Below, piece by piece: positions 47,801-54,939 of a DNA stretch of 64,000 nt. Below the pieces are notes generated by a model. That model ran no database searches. It had not been told where the DNA came from and saw only the letters and a program-made list of their open reading frames with translations. Made by a program: the position numbers and the translations under genes. The stretch lies in assembly GCF_000187245.1 (NCBI RefSeq), contig NC_027865.1, positions 806,001-870,000 on the forward strand, in the 5' to 3' direction. Position 1 is the stretch's first letter. The number at the start of each line of letters is the position of its first letter. The stretch comes from Ogataea parapolymorpha DL-1 (lineage: Eukaryota > Ascomycota > Pichiomycetes > Pichiales > Pichiaceae).

Positions 47801-49026
47801 CCAATAATTGGCTGAAAAACCGGATCTGGGTCCATTCGCACCACCATGTTCAGCTTTCCTTTGACACGAACTCAATGCCTGCTGAAGTTGACTTTGGCCC
47901 CATATCCAAATCCGCAAACACAAGCAAGCTTCTTACTGCCACCACCGCCAAGCTGTCCGCCAATCTACGGAATATGCTGAGTAATAATGAGTTTCTGCAA
48001 ATGATCAAGCAAACCAGAGAGGCGTTCAAATCGAAAAGATATTACCGGCCCATGCAAGAACATAAAGACGATTTTATGCGACTTGCACGTATTCTTACTG
48101 GACAGGCAGTTGGTCTCGTTCTGGGAGGAGGCGGTGCTCGCGGCATTAGTCACATTGGTGTCATTGCTGCTTTGGAGGAGAAAGGTATCCCTGTTGATTT
48201 TGTTGGTGGTACTTCGATAGGAGCCTTTGTTGGTGCTCTATATGCACGTGAATATGACCTTGTTCCGGTCTACGGAAGAGCAAAGACATTTTCGGGGCGC
48301 ATGGGCTCTATATGGCGTTCACTGTTGGATCTAACTATTCCCTTGACTTCGTACACCACCGGCCACGAGTTCAATCGGGGAATATGGAAGGCTTTAGGTG
48401 ATTCCAGAATTGAAGACTTCTGGATCAAATTTTATTGCAACTCCACCAACATAACCGAGTCGGTAATGGAGATTCACACTTCAGGCTACGCATGGAGGTA
48501 TGTGCGTGCTTCCATGTCTCTTGCTGCTCTTTTACCTCCACTAACTGACAATGGCAACATGCTTCTTGACGGAGGTTATATCGACAATTTGACGGTTGAA
48601 GAGATGAAAAGACGTGGAGCACATGCCATCATAGCATGTGACGTCGGATCGGAAGATGACCGGTCTAAGATGCACTATGGTGAATCACTCAGTGGTCTGT
48701 GGGTGCTTTTGAATCGCATAAATCCATTTTCAGCTCACCCTAATGTTCCTACCATGACAGACATCCAAATTCGACTAGCATACGTGGCTTCCGTCATTGC
48801 GTTGGAAAAATCCAAAAACTCCAAGGATTGCGTTTATTTACGGCCTCCAATTGAAGGGTATGCCACGTTAGACTTTTCCAAGTTTGACGAGATCTACGGC
48901 GTGGGATCTAAGTATGCGGCCGAGGTCCTCAACAAGCTGCAAAGCAAGGGCGAGTTACCATCCTTTAAAACTAGAAGGCGCGAGTTGAGTAAACATCCAA
49001 CTCTCCAAAGAAGAAATTCGATATAG
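44842..49026 (+). CDS. NTE1: Lysophospholipase / neuropathy target esterase homolog
   Basis: 1394 residues (1679 in S. cerevisiae). Two N-terminal membrane segments (about 10-33 and 38-62) are followed by cyclic-nucleotide-binding-like domains (about 100-300, 590-710 and 715-820) with a disordered Ser-rich linker between the first two. The C-terminal patatin domain has oxyanion GGGGARG (about 1092-1098), nucleophile Ser1125 in GGTSIG and catalytic Asp1243 in LLDGGY. Nte1 is an ER phospholipase B that deacylates phosphatidylcholine made by the CDP-choline route to glycerophosphocholine. The shorter length comes mainly from linkers. The catalytic dyad is intact. Confidence 0.96.
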   Translation: MSQWLLALPQKLVSGFINLLATSLYLFSAFLYSIATYLAQVALSFSTVLLIAIVVSLATYAYIHYRYLTVYSRLPEDPKRQEPSMDTFLETSGRERKARQNYLDEFLSAIKIFGYLESQVFNELTKSMQTQKLDSGEIVFLDENSGFMICVEGEIEVFCKIGSSNDENAVFTNESSTNYVIVDDIKYRLLNNVKSGAPLSSLTSVLNLLTASDLNIPDRQASGILPVPSDFDLDNKVFADSPVPQPPCLNETPTLIAIPKNNCTISIIPKDSFTRLAYKYPKATCHIVQMILTKLYRVTFQTAHDYLGLTADIMRTEINLNKQCSNVLPSYLSNNVVEHFMPRLSSYSTLNESHSLLKRSQSSKLMRSEPIRLDPSSRSVSPGGPISIHTAPTSFMATLSSDADESNQSDDMLAMPRSRIKARRPRSEVPGARNSSRHFSLAARNSTNPGDLVSNVPVSHLDKMASIEKTDKGHRHDRIVNGENEEPAEMAVRVAIAESICESIGVDRGSLQVSSPSRMSFSPSVVSSPMVAGITEMNPKPKGLGIGTRSKVRTFSSHNLGTPNDDEDGTTGSQKSFMDFENIKSDLANSINLKHVSAGTKLIEANEHTPGIYYVIDGVLKVTYMNENTDGDPTEEFVYEVKQGGIAGYLGTLIGSKSFVNVVAAVDCYVAFLPREVFEILNERFPYLQLAIAKNLLRILDKRLLLADYAMEWVHISAGDSLYTQGDPANGIYIVLNGRFRSMRTPEGKDVQPVIVSEHGQGESLGEVEVLTKTKRDLTLVAIRDSELARIPRSLFEMIALSNPSIMVKVTRIVANRFIHSKEHDGNFELTTPTAPIKDDNFSKNFNNYRTITILPITYGLPVVEFGERLTTALENVSKTAKMLTQSTALSRLGKHAFDHLAKLKQSGYFSELEDKYDIVIYVADTPVNSSWTKTCIQQGDCILLLADSQQPPNIGEYERLLVKNNTTARTELILLHPERYVEPGSTNNWLKNRIWVHSHHHVQLSFDTNSMPAEVDFGPISKSANTSKLLTATTAKLSANLRNMLSNNEFLQMIKQTREAFKSKRYYRPMQEHKDDFMRLARILTGQAVGLVLGGGGARGISHIGVIAALEEKGIPVDFVGGTSIGAFVGALYAREYDLVPVYGRAKTFSGRMGSIWRSLLDLTIPLTSYTTGHEFNRGIWKALGDSRIEDFWIKFYCNSTNITESVMEIHTSGYAWRYVRASMSLAALLPPLTDNGNMLLDGGYIDNLTVEEMKRRGAHAIIACDVGSEDDRSKMHYGESLSGLWVLLNRINPFSAHPNVPTMTDIQIRLAYVASVIALEKSKNSKDCVYLRPPIEGYATLDFSKFDEIYGVGSKYAAEVLNKLQSKGELPSFKTRRRELSKHPTLQRRNSI

Positions 49027-49089
49027 ATTTCTAATTAATTGTGGAAATTAAATTTATCCGTATGTATTTATTCCCAAGTACACTTTATT

Positions 49090-49402
49090 TTACACGTTTG
49101 CGGCGTCGGAAACAAGTATCACCGAGTCGCCTCTAATGAACACCATATCGCTTTTCTTGGTTCTCGACTTGATCTCCGGCGAGTCTTGCTCGGTGTAGAA
49201 AATAGTCTCTGTAGCGTCGCTCAACACCATGTTGCAGTGCATGTCGTAAGCCTGGATGTTAGCACAAATATCAACACTTGATACTTACATGTAATTTTCC
49301 CACCATTTCTCTGCTTCCTCTAAGCTTCACGAACACTTGCTCGTCTAGACATAACCTGATAAGGTCCAGAGGCTCCGAAGACGTCGAATTGGATTCGCTC
49401 AT
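49090..49402 (-). CDS. LSM3: U6 snRNA-associated Sm-like protein Lsm3 (one intron)
   Basis: Read by eye as two minus-strand exons: 49402-49289 (38 codons) and 49251-49090 (53 codons plus stop), joined in phase 0, giving 91 residues. Exon 1 is MSESNSTSSEPLDLIRLCLD and continues EQVFVKLRGSREMVGKLH; exon 2 begins AYDMHCNMVLSDATETI and ends with the Sm2 motif MVFIRGDSVILVS (74-86). This is a close match to Lsm3 of other yeasts (RLxLDExVxIKLRGxR, AYDxHCNxVLSDAxET). Lsm3 belongs to both the nuclear Lsm2-8 ring on U6 and the cytoplasmic Lsm1-7 decapping ring. It is divergent from YSH1 with 65 bp between starts. The split leaves each exon too short for ordinary ORF calling. Confidence 0.95.
49252..49288 (-). 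other. Intron of LSM3 (37 nt)
   Basis: On the minus strand the donor is GTAAGT starting at 49288, the branch site GCTAAC is followed by ATC, and the acceptor CAG ends at 49252. The branch A lies 7 nt before the intron end. Removal joins KLH to AYD within the Sm1 motif. Confidence 0.92.
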
Positions 49403-49467
49403 TTTGCCGTGGAAATAAAATTAGATTATTTTTTTCGTGAAATAATTTCCAATTCTTGTTTTCAAGC

Positions 49468-51576
49468 ATGTCAGAAGAACTCAACTTTTATTGCTTGGGC
49501 GGAGGAAACGAGGTTGGACGTTCCTGCCACATTGTAGAGTATAAGGGGAAGGTCGTGATGCTTGATGCTGGCGTTCATCCGGCCTTTTCGGGCGCAGAGT
49601 CGCTGCCTTTCTACGATGACTTTGACCTTTCCAAAGTCGATGTTTTGCTGATTAGTCACTTCCATTTGGACCATGCGGCATCTTTGCCGTACGTCATGCA
49701 GCACACGAACTTCAAAGGCCGTGTCTTTATGACATACCCGACCAAGGCGATCTACAAGTGGCTTCTAAACGATTTTGTGAGGGTGACTAGTATTGCCGAC
49801 GACAACGACGAGAACTCTGCCAACTTCCTGTATACCGACGAGGATCTCAACGAATCTCTTGACCGAATCGAAACAATCGATTACCATTCTACAATTGAGG
49901 TCGAAGGTATCAGATTCACGGCTTACCATGCGGGCCACGTTCTAGGAGCAGCTATGTTCTTTGTCGAGCTTGGAGGCCTCAAATTCCTGTTTACTGGAGA
50001 CTACTCGAGAGAAGAAGATAGACATTTGAGTTCTGCTGAGCTCCCGCCATCTAGACCGGATCTGCTGATCACAGAGTCGACCTTCGGTACCGCTACTCAC
50101 GTTCCTAGAGTGGAGAGAGAAGCGAAGCTAACCCATGTTATACATTCCACTATTCAGCAGGGAGGCAGGTGCTTGCTGCCTGTGTTTGCTCTTGGTCGGG
50201 CACAAGAAATTTTGCTCATATTAGACGAATACTGGCAGAACAACCCAGAATTGCAAAATGTTCCTATTTATTATGCTTCCGATCTGGCAAAGAAATGTAT
50301 GGCCGTTTACCAGCGGTATGTGAACATGATGAACGACAGTATCCGAAAAAAATTCACAGAAACCAACCAAAATCCGTTCCATTTCAAGTACATCAAAAAC
50401 ATTACAAACATAGAGAAAATCAACGATTTGGACTCGTCTGTGCTTATTGCCTCGCCAGGTATGCTGCAAAACGGCATTTCGCGGAAAATATTGGAAAAAT
50501 GGAGTCCTGACCCTCGTAACTCGTGTATTTTGACCGGTTACTCTGTTGAAGGAACAATGGCCAAAATATTGCTCACTGAGCCTAGTGAGATCCCGTCCAT
50601 AATAAATCCAGACGTTATGATACCGCGAAAAATCAACATAGAGGAAATATCCTTTGCTGCGCACGTTGATTACGAACAGAACTCCAAATTTATTGAACTG
50701 GTGAATCCAAAGGCCATCATTTTGGTTCATGGAGAAACAAACCAGATGGGAAGACTCAAGTCTGCTCTACTGTCCAAATATCAAAAGTTCAAAGGCACGG
50801 AAAACGAAATCAAGGTCTACAATCCGAGAAACAGCAGCAAGCTGTCACTAAGCTTTGAAGGAATCAAGGTGGCGAAAGTGATGGGCCAACTGGCTACCTC
50901 TCTTCCCAAAGAACATGACACAATCAATGGCGTGCTCGTGCAGAAGAACTTCGATCTGAGTTTACTCAAAATCGAAGACCTCAGAGAGTTTGCGGGATTG
51001 ACCACCACTGTTGTCCGGCAAAGACAATCATTAAGATGCACAGCTACAAAGAGTCTTATCAAATGGCAATTGACACAAATGTTCGGCTATATTCAGGAAT
51101 TGGTCGATGAGGACGACGAGTATGTAGTGAAGGTGATGAGCGCAGTTAAGATCACACTGGAAAGCAAAGAGTCAACTGCCACTGTGGAATGGAACTCGGG
51201 CATGGTTGACGATACTATAGCGGACTCTGTTCTTGCCATTCTAATGAGCTGCGACTCGTCGCCTGCATCAGTGAAGATATCATCCAAATCACACAGTCAC
51301 GATCATGAAATCAAGCAAGAGGAAGATGTCTTAGACGAGTATTCACGCGAAGCCCGTCTTGCAAGAATATCCAAGCTCTTAACTGCCCAGTTCGGGGACT
51401 CGTTCAAACATGACGCAGAGAAGCAATGTGGAACGATACAAATAGGCAAGAACTCGGCCAAAATCGACTACTCCACATTCGAGGTCGCCTGCGCATCGGG
51501 AGCTTTGCGTGGCAGAATAGAAGGTATTCTGAACCGTTCGTTGGATCTGGTTGCTCCGCTTTCCAGAAATGCATAA
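49468..51576 (+). CDS. YSH1: mRNA 3'-end endonuclease (CPSF73 homolog)
   Basis: 702 residues (779 in S. cerevisiae) from [13 protein letters not shown]. The metallo-beta-lactamase site HFHLDH (64-69) is complete, with [11 protein letters not shown] further on, and the beta-CASP domain carries [22 protein letters not shown] and the HGE motif ([12 protein letters not shown]). The C-terminal third is the Ysh1/CPSF73 C-terminal domain that contacts Mpe1 and CPSF100. It cleaves pre-mRNA before polyadenylation. It begins 65 bp from the divergent LSM3 and stops 6 bp before the stop of the Zn2Cys6 gene. Confidence 0.96.
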   Translation: MSEELNFYCLGGGNEVGRSCHIVEYKGKVVMLDAGVHPAFSGAESLPFYDDFDLSKVDVLLISHFHLDHAASLPYVMQHTNFKGRVFMTYPTKAIYKWLLNDFVRVTSIADDNDENSANFLYTDEDLNESLDRIETIDYHSTIEVEGIRFTAYHAGHVLGAAMFFVELGGLKFLFTGDYSREEDRHLSSAELPPSRPDLLITESTFGTATHVPRVEREAKLTHVIHSTIQQGGRCLLPVFALGRAQEILLILDEYWQNNPELQNVPIYYASDLAKKCMAVYQRYVNMMNDSIRKKFTETNQNPFHFKYIKNITNIEKINDLDSSVLIASPGMLQNGISRKILEKWSPDPRNSCILTGYSVEGTMAKILLTEPSEIPSIINPDVMIPRKINIEEISFAAHVDYEQNSKFIELVNPKAIILVHGETNQMGRLKSALLSKYQKFKGTENEIKVYNPRNSSKLSLSFEGIKVAKVMGQLATSLPKEHDTINGVLVQKNFDLSLLKIEDLREFAGLTTTVVRQRQSLRCTATKSLIKWQLTQMFGYIQELVDEDDEYVVKVMSAVKITLESKESTATVEWNSGMVDDTIADSVLAILMSCDSSPASVKISSKSHSHDHEIKQEEDVLDEYSREARLARISKLLTAQFGDSFKHDAEKQCGTIQIGKNSAKIDYSTFEVACASGALRGRIEGILNRSLDLVAPLSRNA

Positions 51577-51582
51577 ATAAAC

Positions 51583-53661
51583 TTATTGAACAAGGAAATC
51601 TTCGAATTCGAAACCGCTTTTGTCGACCCAGCCACAACCGGTGTCGGGCTCCGGCCCTTCTAAAGGCAGATCCATAAATCCTGCCTCATACTGATTGAAG
51701 TCGATTTCGTCAACTGGTAGGTCGTAAAATGGAGTCGTAGGAAAATTATTACTGTCGCTGCTATTGGACGTGGCCGATTTCTCTTCAGGGACCACGGCAT
51801 CCACGGGATCCACCTCCACATGCGTGTGCGACTCAGGCAGGCTTGCCTGCACTTTAACAAATAATTTTGGTGACACTTTTTTCAGAGTATCTTTGATATG
51901 CTGGACAAGTTTAGACGATAATGCCCAATGTCTGGAAATCTGGAAAATTCCACCCAGCTCGAGTTTGATGTACTCGGTGTACGTCTCCAGCTCGTCTGCA
52001 CTGACACTGTCACGTAGCAAAGAGAGTCCTTTCGAATTTTTATCGACCGCAGAAAGGCTTGTCTCAACCCAGGAGTATGCGCTCAGGTGAACCAAACAGG
52101 AGAACGCTAATGAACAAGCAAAGAACGGCGTTCTGTCCAGGATCTTAGCTGGGTTGGTGTCGAGGAGCAGTTTGACCACAGACGAGGCAGAATCAATCGT
52201 TCTTCTGGTCTCAATAATTTTTCGCGAGTCTGCTTCGTGTCTTGCGGGAGCATCAAGATGCGGCTCTTTATTATCATCTTCTCCATCCTTTGACTTTCTT
52301 GTAACATCCGTTCGCCAGAGATAGGAGAATGGTCTGTGCATGAAGATTTTTGCGTAGTTCACAAGCATGACGGCTTGGTGAACACCTTCATTGACGAATC
52401 CGCTCGAGTTGACCAGGTACGGCGAGTTATACGAGTCTGGATCCTCGATCCTCAAGTCCCAATTGCCAATGGCGGCCTTCATGTGTTGCAAATCCTTTTT
52501 GTAATCTTTGTCGTCCTGGATGGCCATATTAAGTTTGATAGAGTCATTCACCAATTTACAGCATTCTGCTCGGCTTTTGAAATCAAACACCTTCTGCGGA
52601 ATATCCTTGGGGAACAGGGTAAGCACCGTTTTCGTTGAAAGGGCTGAAGTCGTTCTGCCGGAAGCGGTGCCGCTTATCGTGTCGAAAAAGTACAATTCCC
52701 AGAACGTTCGTCTCGCGGTGTCTTCCATGACGGAGCGAGATATTTTTGATGTGCGGGAGGCCGAAAGCAATTTTTGAATGACATCCGGATGTCCATTTGT
52801 TTTCGGGTCTCTTTCCGTAACGAAACCATTCACGTCCATAAACACTTCGGGAACTGCATCGCGGTCAACCATATTGAGTTCGAGCTCCAGGGCAAGAGAA
52901 ACGACACACTGCAAGAGACTATGACTAATATCGTGCAAAGAAGATATGTGGGATGCCATTGCTAACAGCAAAACCGACTGCAATGTAACGAAGTCGCGTC
53001 CAACTTGCTTTGAGTAATCAAGAATAGTGGTCACTAGGTAGTTCACCGTTTCCACATCTTTTGCGTAGGTGGTTTGTGTTTGGCCATCCCCGATGAGTTT
53101 CATCGCCAGTAGAATGTCATACTTATGTGGAATGCTATCCAGATACTCTCTAATGTCTTCTTTTTGCGGCATGAAGGGATGACAGTAATGAAATCTCGAG
53201 TAATAATTGCTGATGATCGTTTCAACATTAAGATTCTTGGTCAACGTGGGGGTGATGTAATACTGGTCTGGCGTAGTCAGGTACTTCTCATCGAACAAAA
53301 TGTTGAGTACCGATTTGTCTTTGGACGAGTTGAACTTCGGGTAGAAGTCAACCTCTTCATGACGGGCACATGGAAGTAAATCTTTTGCTTTTCCCGAGCG
53401 ACACTTTTGGTCGCAATCCACCTGGTCGGCCATCTTTCCACAAGGAAGAACAATATCAATGTCGGGCTCCAGCTTCACCCTCTGCTTCTTAGTGCTTACT
53501 CCTTTCTTTCTTGAGCCACCACGATTACTCTTGACAAAGAAGCATTCTTTCCCCAATTTTTTGCATCGCGTACAGACAGGCTCTATTCCGTCGCACTTGA
53601 GGTGTCGCTGCCGACATTCTAGACAAGCTCTTGAAACCGGTTTGAGTGGTTTCTTGAGCAT
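51583..53661 (-). CDS. Zn2Cys6 fungal transcription factor
   Basis: 692 residues from MLKKPLKPVSR; the frame is open four codons further but begins with TTG. The binuclear cluster has Cys at 13, 16, 23, 30, 33 and 40 (C-x2-C-x6-C-x6-C-x2-C-x6-C) with HLKC in the recognition helix, followed by a basic linker (SRKKGVSTKKQR). The middle (about 130-480) is the fungal transcription factor homology region (for example SNYYSRFHYCHPFMP and RRTFWELYFFDT). The C-terminus is acidic and rich in hydrophobics (FEDFLVQ), a likely activation domain. The regulon cannot be named. Only 41 bp lie between its ATG and that of ARP6. Confidence 0.9.
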   Translation of the reverse strand: MLKKPLKPVSRACLECRQRHLKCDGIEPVCTRCKKLGKECFFVKSNRGGSRKKGVSTKKQRVKLEPDIDIVLPCGKMADQVDCDQKCRSGKAKDLLPCARHEEVDFYPKFNSSKDKSVLNILFDEKYLTTPDQYYITPTLTKNLNVETIISNYYSRFHYCHPFMPQKEDIREYLDSIPHKYDILLAMKLIGDGQTQTTYAKDVETVNYLVTTILDYSKQVGRDFVTLQSVLLLAMASHISSLHDISHSLLQCVVSLALELELNMVDRDAVPEVFMDVNGFVTERDPKTNGHPDVIQKLLSASRTSKISRSVMEDTARRTFWELYFFDTISGTASGRTTSALSTKTVLTLFPKDIPQKVFDFKSRAECCKLVNDSIKLNMAIQDDKDYKKDLQHMKAAIGNWDLRIEDPDSYNSPYLVNSSGFVNEGVHQAVMLVNYAKIFMHRPFSYLWRTDVTRKSKDGEDDNKEPHLDAPARHEADSRKIIETRRTIDSASSVVKLLLDTNPAKILDRTPFFACSLAFSCLVHLSAYSWVETSLSAVDKNSKGLSLLRDSVSADELETYTEYIKLELGGIFQISRHWALSSKLVQHIKDTLKKVSPKLFVKVQASLPESHTHVEVDPVDAVVPEEKSATSNSSDSNNFPTTPFYDLPVDEIDFNQYEAGFMDLPLEGPEPDTGCGWVDKSGFEFEDFLVQ

Positions 53662-53702
53662 ATTAAAACGCAAAAAAATAGTTTTTTTTCTGTAGCCTTT
53701 TT

Positions 53703-54929
53703 ATGAATTTTATTATCGATAACGGGTCCTACGAAGTAAAGCTAGGACACGCAGGCCAGGAAAAACCTCATCACGTACCAAACTGCCTGGTTCGGACGAA
53801 CGATAAAGAGGTGCATCTGGGGGATATCCTTAATTCGGTGGGCGCCATTGATCAGTCGGGTATACAATTCAAAAGACCAATAGAACATGGTCAGTTGTAT
53901 CAATGGACCATTGAGAGACAGATATGGGACTCATCGTTTGTAAAACACTACAAGAATGAGGATATACTGAATGGGGCCAATCTCGTATACTGTGAGACGC
54001 CCGTCACATACTCCAAGTTTCAGAACAATACCGACCAAGTACTCTTTGAAGAATACGGAGTGGGATCTCTTTACCGTGGATCTGTGGCCTCTGTGATTCC
54101 GTGGATCACGAAAGACGAGGGATACAACGACTTCCAGCTTGTGGTGGACAGTGGCTTCGACGCAACCTACGTTGTCCCGATGATCAACGGCCTGCCGTAC
54201 TGGAAAGCTGTGAAGAAGATGCCCATCGCTGGACGATTCATCAATGGATATTTGCGAGAGGTAATTTCTTTTAGACACTACAACGTGACAGACGAGCCTG
54301 TGCTTGTCAATAACATCAAAAAAGCAGCTTGCTATGTGACAGATGACTACTATGCAGCGCTGGCAAGGATAGAAAAGTTAAAGAAATTAAAACCAAAGCA
54401 ATTAATAGACGAGCCAAACAACATCTCTACAAATTACGTCTTGCCAGACTACAAGACAACGATGGCTGGCTATGCAATTTCAGATAAGGATATGCCATCC
54501 AGTGTGCGCGAGAACCAACAGATTTTAAAGCTATACGACGAACGTTTTGCCGTGCCCGAGGTGCTTTTTCAGCCAGAAATCAGCGGGGTTCACAAGGCAG
54601 GGTTAATTCTAACTATACAAGAGTCGCTTAAGTCCGTTCCTGAGCTTTTGCGTCCACTGCTATGCGCAAATGTGGCAATCACGGGCGGAACATGTAACCT
54701 GGCAGGATTCAAGGAGAGACTGATTAACGAGCTCAACAAAGAAATTCCCGTGGATGACGAAGTTAGAGTCTACAATTGGGAGGGCGACTACGCCGATTTT
54801 GGGTGGCACGCCGCGCAAAAATTCTTCGAAAAGGGCGCTTTCGATAAAGTGGCCGTTACCAAACAGGAGTACCACGAATTTGGTCCCGAGTACACACAGG
54901 AAAAGTTTGGACATAAGTTGATGAAGTAG
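53703..54929 (+). CDS. ARP6: Actin-related protein 6 (SWR1 complex)
   Basis: 408 residues (438 in S. cerevisiae). Actin fold with an N-terminal phosphate loop MNFIIDNGSYEVKLGHAG, a second phosphate motif VVDSGFDATYVVP and the adenosine motif ITGGTCNLAGF. The segments DSGFDATYVVPMINGLPYWKAVKKMPIAGRF and YVLPDYKT are typical of Arp6 rather than actin or other Arps. Arp6 couples Swc6, Swc2 and Swc3 to the SWR1 remodeler that installs H2A.Z. Another subunit of the same complex, SWC5, is at 23.2 kb. The start at 53703 lies 41 bp from the divergent Zn2Cys6 gene. Confidence 0.93.
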   Translation: MNFIIDNGSYEVKLGHAGQEKPHHVPNCLVRTNDKEVHLGDILNSVGAIDQSGIQFKRPIEHGQLYQWTIERQIWDSSFVKHYKNEDILNGANLVYCETPVTYSKFQNNTDQVLFEEYGVGSLYRGSVASVIPWITKDEGYNDFQLVVDSGFDATYVVPMINGLPYWKAVKKMPIAGRFINGYLREVISFRHYNVTDEPVLVNNIKKAACYVTDDYYAALARIEKLKKLKPKQLIDEPNNISTNYVLPDYKTTMAGYAISDKDMPSSVRENQQILKLYDERFAVPEVLFQPEISGVHKAGLILTIQESLKSVPELLRPLLCANVAITGGTCNLAGFKERLINELNKEIPVDDEVRVYNWEGDYADFGWHAAQKFFEKGAFDKVAVTKQEYHEFGPEYTQEKFGHKLMK

Positions 54930-54939
54930 ATGCTGGATT

